DNA from: an uncultured Acetatifactor sp.
GTDB taxonomy: Bacteria > Bacillota > Clostridia > Lachnospirales > Lachnospiraceae
DNA length: 42,182 bases
Reading direction: 5' to 3'
Assembly: GCA_904501885.1 (NCBI GenBank)
Contig: CAJGCP010000017.1
Span: forward strand, 1-42,182
Shown: in pieces, positions 16,717-24,766 of the stretch
Position numbering within the stretch: position 1 is the first letter of the stretch
How the letters are laid out: each line of letters opens with the position of its first letter
The notes under the pieces: model-generated
Seen by the model: the letters and a program-made list of their open reading frames with translations, nothing else
What the model was told of the DNA's origin: nothing
Database searches by the model: none
Made by a program: the position numbers and the translations under genes

Positions 16717-19440
16717 ATGAAAAAGATTGTACTAGGTATAGTTGCACATGTTGATGCAGGGAAGACCACTCTGGCAGAGGGTCTTCTCTTTTCGTGTGGA
16801 AATTTGCGAAAAATCGGCCGGGTGGACCATAAAGATGCTTTTTTGGATTATGTGGATGTGGAACGGGAACGTGGCATCACTGTGTTTTCTAAGCAGGCAA
16901 AGGTTGCTTGGAAAGACATGGAGATTACACTGCTGGATACCCCCGGACATGTGGATTTTTCTGCAGAGATGGAGCGCACTCTGCAGGTGTTGGATTATTG
17001 TCTATTGGTTATCGATGGCCCTGACGGTGTGCAGGGGCATGTGCAGACCATTTGGAAACTGTTGAAGCAGTATGGGATTCCCACCTTTTTATTCATCAAC
17101 AAAATGGATCAGCCCGGCGCGGATGAAGATGCTATTTTAAAGGAATTGCAAAACAGACTTGATCCCGGCTGTCACCGGATGGAGCAACTGTATTTGGGCA
17201 GATCCGACGCGGAGGAGATGTATTCCGCACAGGATGCGGACAGTGGGGACCGGGAGCAGGGCGTAGAAGAGATTGCGCTGTGCCATGAAAGTCTGATGGA
17301 AGAGTATCTGGAAACGGGAAGACTGTCTGTGAATTCCCTGGCGCAGGCCATCCGTCACCGATATTTGTACCCCTGTTATTTTGGCTCCGCACTACATTTG
17401 CAGGGGGTAGAAGAACTGTTGGATGGATTACACGCCTTTACGGAAAGCCCTTTGTACCCTGCAGAATTTGGCGCCCGGGTATACAAAATATCCAGGGATG
17501 CGGCGGGCAATCGACTCACCCATATGAAGATTACGGGTGGCGTATTGGAAGTAAAAAAAGTGGTACACAATCAAAACTCTGCACAGGGGGAAGCAGGCTG
17601 GGAAGAAAAGGTAGACCAGATTCGATGCTATAATGGCGGACAGTATACCTTGGCAGAGTGCGTGAGTGCGGGAGAAATATGCGCTGTGACCGGATTGTCC
17701 CGGACCCATGTGGGACAGGGACTTGGACGGGAGTCGCAGAATACAACGCCCATTTTGGTGCCGGTGTTATCTTATGGGCTGGTCTTGCCGGAGGGAAGTG
17801 ACCCGGCAAAAGTGCTTGCGGACATCAGAAAATTAGAGGAAGAAGATCCACAGCTATTGATTCAGTGGCAGGAGCACACCAAGGAAATCCAGGTGCAGGT
17901 CATGGGGGATGTGCAACTGGAGATACTAAAGAGATTGATCTGGGAAAGGCTTGGTCTTTCCGTAGAGTTTACCGAGGGGAACATCCTATACCGGGAAACC
18001 ATTGCGTCCCCTGTGGTGGGGATTGGCCATTTCGAGCCCCTCCGTCACTACGCAGAGGTGCAGCTTTTGCTGGAACCCGGGGAGCCGGGAAGTGGCATCC
18101 AGGTTTCTACTGCCTGCAGTGAGGATGTGCTGGAGAAAAACTGGCAGCGCTTGATTTTTACTCATTTAGAGGAGAAGAAGCATTTGGGTGTGTTAACCGG
18201 AGCGCCGGTAACGGATGTGAAGATTACGTTATTGGCAGGCCGGGCACATAACAAGCACACCGAGGGAGGCGATTTCAGACAGGCCACCTATCGCGCCATC
18301 AGACAGGGGTTGATGCAGGCACAAAGTGTTTTGCTGGAACCGATGTTTTCTTACGTGTTGGAGGTCCCCACAGAGCATGTGGGAAGGGCGATGACGGACA
18401 TCCGGCGGATGCATGGAACATTTCAGGGACCGGAGACCCTGGGAGAAATATCTGTCTTGACGGGGACAGCACCTGTAGCAACCTTTGGGGAGTATGCCCG
18501 TCAGGTAACTGCTTACACCAGAGGGCATGGCAGGCTGTCTTGCAGTTTGCAGGGCTATGAGCCGTGCCACAATCAGGAAGAGGTGGTTGCGACATGTGGT
18601 TACAATGCGGATGCGGATGTAAATAATCCCTCGTCCTCTGTGTTTTGTTCCCATGGAGCAGGATTTGTGGTGCCTTGGGATCAGGTGCCTCAGTATGCCC
18701 ACTTGGAAGTGGATTGTGCACAAGCCTTTGGAGAAGAAATAGAACAGGACTTGGCAAAGCGTCAAGTGAATATGGATAGATATAGGGATGGTGGTGAAAA
18801 GGGATACATTACCCAAGAGGAGATAGACGAAATTTTTCAGCGTACCTATGGTAAATCAGATACAGATTACACCCCTTACAGATATCATCAGCAAAACACC
18901 GGGCAAATTGTCCGGGCGCCCCAAGGAGAGGGGAAGAAGGGCATCCCGGGAAGACCCGCAGGTAAACCGAAAGACCGGGATGATTATCTTTTGATTGACG
19001 GATATAACATGATATTTGCCTGGGAGGATTTGCGTTCCCTGGCGGAGAGTAATATCGACAGTGCCAGAGATAAGTTGATTGACATGTGCTGCAATTATCA
19101 GGGATATGTCGGGAGTACGCTTATTTTGGTATTCGATGCATATAAAGTCAAGGGCAATCCCGGATCTGTTATCAAGCATCACAATATTTATGTGGTGTAC
19201 ACCAGGGAGGCGGAAACGGCGGACCAGTACATCGAGAAAACAGTGCATAAAATTGGACACAAACACAATGTGACAGTGGCCACCTCAGATGCCTTGGAGC
19301 AGATGATTATCTGGGGCGAGGGAGCCTTGCGCCTGTCTGCTCCGGGACTGCGAGAAGAGATGGAACGGGTTACCGGCAAGGCCCGTGAGGAAATCTTGGA
19401 GCCTGCGCAAAAATTGGGAAATCATATCATAATAAATTGA
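16717..19440 (+). CDS. TetM-like translational GTPase fused to a C-terminal NYN/YacP (Rae1-like) ribonuclease domain
   Basis: A 907-residue EF-G/TetM-family protein. The G domain has A-H-V-D-A-G-K-T-T (10-18), R-E-R-G-I-T (50-55), D-T-P-G-H-V-D (74-80) and N-K-M-D (128-131). Beta-barrel and EF-G domains III-V follow to about residue 660. After a basic, Gly/Pro-rich linker, residues about 755-905 form an NYN/YacP domain (PF05991) that begins L-L-I-D-G-Y-N-M-I. Candidate metal-binding acids are D761, D807, E833, D836 and D858. Bacillus subtilis YacP is Rae1, a nuclease that cleaves mRNA in the ribosomal A site. The domain IV tip aligned with the TetM Tyr-Ser-Pro drug-displacing loop reads A-H-N-K-H-T-E-G (510-517), so classical tetracycline protection is doubtful. 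The ribosome binding site is weak. A role in ribosome rescue or mRNA cleavage is inferred. Confidence 0.88.
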   Translation: MKKIVLGIVAHVDAGKTTLAEGLLFSCGNLRKIGRVDHKDAFLDYVDVERERGITVFSKQAKVAWKDMEITLLDTPGHVDFSAEMERTLQVLDYCLLVIDGPDGVQGHVQTIWKLLKQYGIPTFLFINKMDQPGADEDAILKELQNRLDPGCHRMEQLYLGRSDAEEMYSAQDADSGDREQGVEEIALCHESLMEEYLETGRLSVNSLAQAIRHRYLYPCYFGSALHLQGVEELLDGLHAFTESPLYPAEFGARVYKISRDAAGNRLTHMKITGGVLEVKKVVHNQNSAQGEAGWEEKVDQIRCYNGGQYTLAECVSAGEICAVTGLSRTHVGQGLGRESQNTTPILVPVLSYGLVLPEGSDPAKVLADIRKLEEEDPQLLIQWQEHTKEIQVQVMGDVQLEILKRLIWERLGLSVEFTEGNILYRETIASPVVGIGHFEPLRHYAEVQLLLEPGEPGSGIQVSTACSEDVLEKNWQRLIFTHLEEKKHLGVLTGAPVTDVKITLLAGRAHNKHTEGGDFRQATYRAIRQGLMQAQSVLLEPMFSYVLEVPTEHVGRAMTDIRRMHGTFQGPETLGEISVLTGTAPVATFGEYARQVTAYTRGHGRLSCSLQGYEPCHNQEEVVATCGYNADADVNNPSSSVFCSHGAGFVVPWDQVPQYAHLEVDCAQAFGEEIEQDLAKRQVNMDRYRDGGEKGYITQEEIDEIFQRTYGKSDTDYTPYRYHQQNTGQIVRAPQGEGKKGIPGRPAGKPKDRDDYLLIDGYNMIFAWEDLRSLAESNIDSARDKLIDMCCNYQGYVGSTLILVFDAYKVKGNPGSVIKHHNIYVVYTREAETADQYIEKTVHKIGHKHNVTVATSDALEQMIIWGEGALRLSAPGLREEMERVTGKAREEILEPAQKLGNHIIIN

Positions 19441-19460
19441 AAATATTCGAGGGCCTTGCG

Positions 19461-19489
19461 TTGCACAGACCTGTGAATTGTGATACAAT
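19461..19489 (+). promoter_or_regulatory. Sigma-A type promoter for the MraY-like to GT2 gene group
   Basis: TTGCAC at 19461-19466, a 17-base spacer and TACAAT at 19484-19489, preceded by TGTGA (extended -10 like). It lies between the GTPase stop and the MraY-like start, and it overlaps a possible upstream GTG start at 19480, which argues against that start. Confidence 0.75.
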
Positions 19490-19536
19490 ATTTTTTTGAT
19501 AATAGTACGAGCACCAAGGGTGCGGATGGGAGTTCT

Positions 19537-20502
19537 ATGTTACATTCCGTGATTTCATCAGAATATGCGTCCTACCTGATTCCTATCGGGATTTTGTTTG
19601 CGTTTATCCTGACAGTTATATGCACCGGTAAACTGGCAGAGTTTTTGCCCAAGGATGCGGGCAGGGAATTTGCCCACGATGGGAAATTGTCCGCAGGAAA
19701 ACCTCGGGGAGCAGGCATTATATTTGTGCTCAGCTTTATGTTGGCGGCACTTTTGTTTGCACCTGTCCAACCGGAACAGATTATCTACCTGCTATTGGTG
19801 GGTGTGAGTATGATGACCGGATATCTGGACGATGCCTCCAAGATGCCTTGGGGAGAATATAAAAAAGGATTCTTGGATTTGTGCGTTGCCGCCATGGTTG
19901 CACTGACCTATTTGAAGTACAATCCCAATACGATATCCCTGGTTCTTTGGGATGTGGAACTTGTGATTCCTCAAATAGTGTTTGCAGTATTGATTGTGAT
20001 TTTGGTATGGGTTTCTGTGAACGTGACCAACTGTTCCGACGGCGTGGACGGTCTGTCAGGGACATTGACCATTCTCACTATTTTGGGGATCTACATTGTC
20101 AACATCCTCTGTGAGCGGGGGGGAGAGTTCTCTTACCTGATTTTGTTGTTTGCGGTATGTATCCTGGGATATCTTTGGTACAATGCCAGCCCCAGTAAAC
20201 TGATGATGGGGGATGCAGGCAGCAGAGCCATGGGCTTGTTTATCAGTATTGCCATCCTGAAAACAGGCAGCCCGCTTCTATACCTTCCTTTGGCACTGAT
20301 GCTGATTTTGGACGGCGGTCTTGGCTTGGTGAAGGTGGCACTGCTTCGTTTCTTGAAAATACATATTTTCAAGAATACTCGTCTGCCTTTGCACGACCAT
20401 GTGCGCAAGGTAAAGGGATGGTCCAATACACAGACAGTTTTTAGATTTGCAATTATTCAGGCAATGATTATCGTGGCTACGCTGTATGCCATGAATGTAT
20501 GA
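19537..20502 (+). CDS. MraY-like polyprenyl-phosphate phospho-sugar transferase
   Basis: A 321-residue integral membrane protein of the MraY/WecA superfamily, which transfers a phospho-sugar from a UDP donor to undecaprenyl phosphate on the cytoplasmic face. Catalytic features are present: Y-L-D-D-A-S-K (Asp98, Asp99), N-x-x-N-C-S-D-G-V-D-G-L (Asn165, Asp168, Asp171), G-D-A-G-S (225-229) and P-L-H-D-H (284-288) followed by K-G-W. Two MraY diagnostics differ. The G-T-P-T-M-G-G loop reads G-K-P-R-G-A-G, and the His triad has Asp in the middle. It is also outside a division/cell-wall cluster. It is therefore likely a paralogue with another or altered substrate. ATG 19537 is chosen because an upstream GTG falls in the promoter. 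The adjacent DUF368 gene handles the same lipid carrier. Confidence 0.8.
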   Translation: MLHSVISSEYASYLIPIGILFAFILTVICTGKLAEFLPKDAGREFAHDGKLSAGKPRGAGIIFVLSFMLAALLFAPVQPEQIIYLLLVGVSMMTGYLDDASKMPWGEYKKGFLDLCVAAMVALTYLKYNPNTISLVLWDVELVIPQIVFAVLIVILVWVSVNVTNCSDGVDGLSGTLTILTILGIYIVNILCERGGEFSYLILLFAVCILGYLWYNASPSKLMMGDAGSRAMGLFISIAILKTGSPLLYLPLALMLILDGGLGLVKVALLRFLKIHIFKNTRLPLHDHVRKVKGWSNTQTVFRFAIIQAMIIVATLYAMNV

Positions 20503-20518
20503 GAAAAGAGGTAAAATG

Positions 20519-21376
20519 ATGGAAAACAAGTATTCACTGACAGAATTTTTAGCGATGGTGTTTCGGGGCACTTTGATTGGCTTTGGTTTCATACTTCCCG
20601 GCATTTCCGGTGGTGTATTATGCGTTATCTTCGGTATTTATAAACCGATTATGGAATTCCTGGCAAATCCTTTCCGCAAATTCAAAACCCATGTCCCTAA
20701 GTTGCTTCCTGTTTTTATAGGATTGGCGATTGGAGCTGTTGGTATTGGTAAGGCACTTAGTGTAGCATTGGAGTTGTATCCGGCACAGTGTGTTTGCATT
20801 TTTGTTGGATTGATAGTTGGAATGATTCCCTCCCTGTACAAAGAAGCAGGAGAGCAGGGTAGAAATAAAAACTCTTTCGTGGCAATGGGAACCGGATTTG
20901 TTCTTATCTTAGCTTTGTTGATTGGGCTAATGGCATTTTCCGCTTCCATTACTCCCAATTTCGGATGGGATATGTTCATTGGTTTTTGTTTGGCACTTAG
21001 CGTTATCGCGCCCGGCATGAGCTCTTCTACCTTCTTGATGCCCATGGGATTATATGATGTGATGGCAGATGCGATCGGCAATCTGGATATTATGGTTTTG
21101 ATTCCCATCGGAATTGGCGGATTGGTGACAGTGCTTCTTTTTGCAAAACTGATGGATGTTCTGTTGAAGAAGTATTATTCCGTTACCTTCCACGCTATCA
21201 CAGGCGTGGTAATTGCAGCCACTGCAATGACCATTCCCAGTGCTGCCATGGGTAAGGATCAGGTGAATTTCCTGGCATCTACCGGTATGATTATAACCAA
21301 TGTGCTCTTGTTGGTAGTGGGTGTAGTGGCAGGCGTTTTGTTGGAGAAATTCAACAGCAAGTTCACCAAGGAATAA
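20519..21376 (+). CDS. DUF368 family protein, PopT-type undecaprenyl-phosphate translocase
   Basis: A 285-residue polytopic membrane protein of family PF04018. It has the two half-repeats typical of the family: F-R-G-x-L-I-G-F-G-F-I-L-P-G-I-S-G-G near the N-terminus and L-S-V-I-A-P-G-M-S-S-S-T-F-L in the middle, each followed by a G-x-Y segment. DUF368 proteins (PopT) and DedA proteins have been shown to recycle undecaprenyl phosphate across the membrane. It starts 16 bases after the MraY-like gene, so carrier recycling and carrier loading are probably made together. ATG 20519 fits the AAAGAGGT site best; ATGs at 20516 and 20495 are alternatives. Confidence 0.88.
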   Translation: MENKYSLTEFLAMVFRGTLIGFGFILPGISGGVLCVIFGIYKPIMEFLANPFRKFKTHVPKLLPVFIGLAIGAVGIGKALSVALELYPAQCVCIFVGLIVGMIPSLYKEAGEQGRNKNSFVAMGTGFVLILALLIGLMAFSASITPNFGWDMFIGFCLALSVIAPGMSSSTFLMPMGLYDVMADAIGNLDIMVLIPIGIGGLVTVLLFAKLMDVLLKKYYSVTFHAITGVVIAATAMTIPSAAMGKDQVNFLASTGMIITNVLLLVVGVVAGVLLEKFNSKFTKE

Positions 21377-21385
21377 GGGGACGCT

Positions 21386-21889
21386 ATGTACGATGAATTG
21401 ACACCCAGTGATATCAGGCGCATGGAAGAGGAGATTGAATACCGTAAGCTTGTGGTGCGCAAGGCAGCCTTGGAAGATGTGAAAGAAGCCAGAGCCCACG
21501 GAGATTTGAGCGAGAATTTTGAATACTATGCGGCTAAGAAATATAAAAATCAAAACGAAGGCCGTATTCGATATCTGGAAAGAATGATTCGTACCGCAAA
21601 GGTCATTTCAGAGGACTCGGAAGCAAATGAGGTTGGCATCAACAACACAGTCACCATTGAGTTTGTGGAGGATGGGATGCAGGAGACCTACAAAATTGTG
21701 ACCACGGTACGAGGCAATTCCTTAGAAAATCTGATTAGCAATGAAAGCCCGCTGGGCAAGGCGCTGCTTGGTAAAAAAGTGGGAGACATTGCCCATGTGG
21801 AAGTGAATACCCAGGTGGGGTATGATGTAAAGATTGTGAAATTGGAAAAAACCATAGATGACGGAAGTGATAAGCTAAGGAGCTATTAA
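21386..21889 (+). CDS. greA: Transcription elongation factor GreA family
   Basis: GreA binds the secondary channel of RNA polymerase and stimulates cleavage of backtracked RNA. The 167-residue protein has the N-terminal coiled coil with the acidic tip A-x-x-x-G-D-L-S-E-N-F-E-Y (Asp40, Glu43) and the C-terminal FKBP-like domain with S-P-L-G-K-A-L-L-G-K-K-V-G-D. The family usually has Ala after the Asn of S-E-N; here it is Phe. A second GreA may exist elsewhere in the genome, so this could be a paralogue. It is nine bases from the DUF368 gene and abuts the next start. Confidence 0.9.
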   Translation: MYDELTPSDIRRMEEEIEYRKLVVRKAALEDVKEARAHGDLSENFEYYAAKKYKNQNEGRIRYLERMIRTAKVISEDSEANEVGINNTVTIEFVEDGMQETYKIVTTVRGNSLENLISNESPLGKALLGKKVGDIAHVEVNTQVGYDVKIVKLEKTIDDGSDKLRSY

Positions 21890-23395
21890 ATGAAAAACTA
21901 TTTGCTGTTTGATTTGGATGGTACACTGACGGATCCCAAGATGGGCATCTGCACTTGTGTTCAATATGCGTTAAAAGAGGAATTCGGCATTGAAGAGCCG
22001 GATTTGGATAAGTTGGAGCCCTTCATCGGCCCGCCCCTGAAGGAAAGTTTTATGCAGTTCTATCACTTGACCGAAGAACAGGGCGATGCTGCATTGGCCA
22101 AATACAGAGAGCGCTTTTCTACGGTAGGATTGTATGAAAATCAAATGTATCCCGGCGTGGCCAATATGCTGCAGGACTTGAAGAAGAGAGGCCTTACTCT
22201 GGCCATTGCTTCCAGCAAGCCTACGGTCTTTGTAGAGAAGATTTTGCAGCATTTTAACATCTATCAGTATTTTGATGTTATCGTGGGAAGTGAGTTGGAC
22301 GGAACCCGTGTGAATAAGGAGGAGGTGGTGCTGGAGGCACTACGCCGCCTGTTCGGGGACAAACCCGTAGACAAAGAAAAGGTCTATATGATTGGTGACC
22401 GCAAGTTCGATGTGGAGGGTGCCCATTTCTTTGGTTTGGAATGCGTGGCAGTATCCTATGGATATGGCGATATGGAGGAGCTGAAGGCCGCCAAGGCGGA
22501 CTACATTGTCCGTTCCGTAGAGGAGTTGCATGAATTTCTGCTCCGCGGACTGGAGGAGTTCAAGAATCCCAAGCGCAGTCAGATTTTGTTTGCCCTTGCC
22601 TATCCCTTCATCCTGTTTGTTTTAGGTCAGATGCTTGCCAGCACGGTTTTGAGCGCAATTGTAAACTTTATCAATGATGCGCTGCCACAGGATAAAAAAC
22701 TGCTTTTGATGAATGATGCGGGAAAGTTGGAGTATGCCAATCCCAATATTCCTGTTGCCATGGAGTTTGTAGGATTTATTGTGGGTGCATTTCTGATACG
22801 AAAGATTGCGTTTTCCATGATTCGCAAGGCAAGGAAGAGTTGCTTTTTGTCCCATCTTTGGCCAACACCTAAAAAACATTATCTTTTTGCGGTTATGGCT
22901 ACGTTGGGCAGTGTTGTGGGATTGAATTTGGGAATTAGCCTGTTAGATATTGCGGCCAGATCTCAAGGATACAGATTGGTGGAGGAAGCGCAGATGGCAG
23001 TGTGGCTGCCTCTTGGCATCATTGGCTATGGATTAATCACACCTTTCGCAGAGGAAATATTGTTCCGCGGTATCATCTATAATGGTGTAAAGAAATATTT
23101 TAAACCCATGCCGGCCTTGTTTATGAGTGCCGCTATCTTCGGTATGTATCACGGCAACACGGTACAGGGGATTTATGCCTTTATTATGGCATTTTTGATG
23201 ATTTATTTATATGAATATTTCGGGGATTTCAAGGCCCCCCTTTTTGTACACATTTTTTCCAACCTGTTTGCTTATGTATTGATGTTTATTTCTCAGGTTG
23301 CCCCTTGGATTGTGAACCAATATATTTGTTTGGCATTCCTTCTGTTGGCAGTAGCGGGCGTGTATCTGTTAAATAAGGACAGAAAGGTTTTCTAG
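21890..23395 (+). CDS. HAD phosphatase (phosphoglycolate phosphatase-like) fused to a CPBP intramembrane protease
   Basis: A 501-residue two-part protein. Residues 1-215 are a complete HAD subfamily IA hydrolase: F-D-L-D-G-T-L (Asp8, Asp10), A-S-S-K-P (Ser109, Lys110) and I-G-D-R-K-F-D (Asp170, Asp174), close to PGP/Gph-type phosphatases. Residues about 230-500 are hydrophobic and carry the CPBP (CAAX-protease/bacteriocin-processing, PF02517) motifs: E-E-I-L-F-R (Glu388, Glu389, Arg393), F-x-x-x-H (His421) and H-x-x-x-N (His454, Asn458). No frameshift or stop lies between the parts. AAGGAG precedes the ATG, which abuts the greA stop. What couples a soluble phosphatase to a membrane protease is unknown. 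Confidence 0.88.
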   Translation: MKNYLLFDLDGTLTDPKMGICTCVQYALKEEFGIEEPDLDKLEPFIGPPLKESFMQFYHLTEEQGDAALAKYRERFSTVGLYENQMYPGVANMLQDLKKRGLTLAIASSKPTVFVEKILQHFNIYQYFDVIVGSELDGTRVNKEEVVLEALRRLFGDKPVDKEKVYMIGDRKFDVEGAHFFGLECVAVSYGYGDMEELKAAKADYIVRSVEELHEFLLRGLEEFKNPKRSQILFALAYPFILFVLGQMLASTVLSAIVNFINDALPQDKKLLLMNDAGKLEYANPNIPVAMEFVGFIVGAFLIRKIAFSMIRKARKSCFLSHLWPTPKKHYLFAVMATLGSVVGLNLGISLLDIAARSQGYRLVEEAQMAVWLPLGIIGYGLITPFAEEILFRGIIYNGVKKYFKPMPALFMSAAIFGMYHGNTVQGIYAFIMAFLMIYLYEYFGDFKAPLFVHIFSNLFAYVLMFISQVAPWIVNQYICLAFLLLAVAGVYLLNKDRKVF

Positions 23396-23396
23396 T

Positions 23397-24254
23397 ATGA
23401 AATTTTCCATTGTCACGGTTTGTTTGAATCCGGGAGAAAAACTGAATAAGACGCTTGCTTCCGTGTTTTCTCAAACTTATGGTGATTGGGAAGTGATTGT
23501 GAAGGATGGGGGAAGCACAGATGGCGCTGTGGCGGTATGGCAGCAGGAACATGCGGGCCACCCTGAATTCGATAAGGTGAAGGTATATGTGGAGCCGGAC
23601 AAGGGTATATATGATGCCATGAATCAGGCTGTGGCACATGCCAACGGAGAATATGTGGTTTTCCTAAACTGTGGTGATACTTTTGCGGATGAAAATGTAT
23701 TGACTGACGTGGCGGCACGTATGGCAGGCGAAGATATAGAGACAGAGGCTGCAGATGCCCGAGGCAGGGCAGAAGAGGCATTGCACAAACCCGATGTCTT
23801 CTACGGGGATACCATCGGCGAAAAAAACGGTGTGGTCATTGCCTCCCCGCCGAAGATGAGCGGCTTTACCTGTTATCGCAATATTCCTTGCCATCAGTCC
23901 TGTTTTTATCGCCGGGAACTATGTGTGGAAAAACCCTATGACCTAACCTATAAAATCAGAGCAGATTATGATCATTTTCTGTGGTGTTTTTATCGGGCCA
24001 AGGCAGAGTTCGCTTACCTGGGATTTGCTGTGTCTGCTTACGAAGGGGGCGGTTACTCTGAGAGTCGTGCCAACAAACAAAGGGATGCGCAGGAATTTAA
24101 GAAGATAACATCCGTCTATATGAGTAAAGGGGAACTGTTGAAATACAAATCCATTATGCTATTGACACTGGCACCCCTTCGAAGAATCCTGGCGGAGAGT
24201 AAATTATTTTCCGGCCTGTATCATGCGCTGAAGGGCATGGTATATGGCAAGTAA
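23397..24254 (+). CDS. Glycosyltransferase family 2
   Basis: A 285-residue GT-A fold enzyme with an N-terminal S-I-V-T-V-C-L-N-P-G, K-D-G-G-S-T-D-G near 37-43, D-K-G-I-Y-D-A-M-N-Q-A and a C-G-D-T-F acidic motif in place of the classic D-x-D. The middle contains an Ala/Glu-rich insert (about residues 108-128). The Y-D-A-M-N segment is seen in enzymes that add sugars to exopolysaccharide or capsule repeat units. It is the last gene before a terminator and starts one base after the previous stop, so it is probably cotranscribed with the MraY-like and DUF368 genes. Confidence 0.88.
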   Translation: MKFSIVTVCLNPGEKLNKTLASVFSQTYGDWEVIVKDGGSTDGAVAVWQQEHAGHPEFDKVKVYVEPDKGIYDAMNQAVAHANGEYVVFLNCGDTFADENVLTDVAARMAGEDIETEAADARGRAEEALHKPDVFYGDTIGEKNGVVIASPPKMSGFTCYRNIPCHQSCFYRRELCVEKPYDLTYKIRADYDHFLWCFYRAKAEFAYLGFAVSAYEGGGYSESRANKQRDAQEFKKITSVYMSKGELLKYKSIMLLTLAPLRRILAESKLFSGLYHALKGMVYGK

Positions 24255-24276
24255 CAGAATAAAGTAAGGTTTTATG

Positions 24277-24337
24277 AAAGAAGAAATTTTTCCTGAATTT
24301 GGGACACAATGTTAGGGAAGTGTTTCTTCTTTTTTTA
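24277..24337 (+). terminator. Terminator after the glycosyltransferase
   Basis: AAAGAAGAAA (24277-24286) pairs with TTTCTTCTT (24323-24331). An inner TTTCCT/AGGGAA pairing extends the stem, and a T-run follows (to 24336). It separates the GT2 group from the atp operon. Confidence 0.8.
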
Positions 24338-24394
24338 TCTTATTTTTAAGATATTTGTTAGGTGTATTTTAAGATAATTTTAATGAGGTATTCC

Positions 24395-24423
24395 TTGTCT
24401 TTTGCGGGGTATTGTGTTAAGAT
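24395..24423 (+). promoter_or_regulatory. Candidate promoter of the atp operon
   Basis: TTGTCT at 24395-24400 and TAAGAT at 24418-24423 with a 17-base spacer, four of six matches each. It lies between the upstream terminator and the first atp-cluster gene. Confidence 0.4.
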
Positions 24424-24460
24424 TGACAATGAGGAAAAATTTTGCAAATTGGAGGTGGGC

Positions 24461-24721
24461 ATGAAGGACTTGGCGAAGTTTTCGAAACAGCTTATTTTGC
24501 TCACTCAGTTTGGTCTTAGTGTGATTATGCCTTTGCTTTTGTGCCTGCTTGGATGCTGGCTTTTGGTGGACAAGTTGGCAGTGGGCGGATGGATTTATAT
24601 TCTCGGATTTTTCTTTGGGCTGGGTGGTAGCAGTATGACTGCCTGGAAGATGTATCTTTCCGTACAGAAGGATATGGATAAAAAGCCAAAGAGTAAGAAA
24701 TCTTATAATAATCACGGATAA
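24461..24721 (+). CDS. atpZ: AtpZ-like small membrane protein
   Basis: An 86-residue protein with two hydrophobic helices separated by a short turn (L-A-V-G-G-W) and a lysine-rich C-terminal tail. Its length, topology and place at the head of the atp genes fit AtpZ (PF09527, F0F1 subunit/Mg2+-Ca2+ transport family). AtpZ and AtpI have been proposed to supply divalent cations and assist c-ring assembly. The ATG at 24461 follows GGAGGT by four bases. The frame is open upstream but would include the promoter region. Confidence 0.65.
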   Translation: MKDLAKFSKQLILLTQFGLSVIMPLLLCLLGCWLLVDKLAVGGWIYILGFFFGLGGSSMTAWKMYLSVQKDMDKKPKSKKSYNNHG

Positions 24722-24766
24722 AATCAAAATGATGAATTAACGCATCATAAAGAAGGAACGGATGAC

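Noticed and set aside
16717..18700. Tetracycline resistance gene (tetM/tetO)
   Set aside because: The fold matches, but the drug-displacing loop of domain IV is replaced and a nuclease domain is attached. Resistance cannot be claimed.
18229..18816. 195-codon open frame on the minus strand opposite the GTPase gene
   Set aside because: The sense frame has clear EF-G domain IV-V motifs. The antisense product is His/Cys-rich noise without a start signal.
19480..19536. Upstream GTG start of the MraY-like gene at 19480
   Set aside because: It lies within the -35/-10 spacer of a good promoter and would precede the transcription start.
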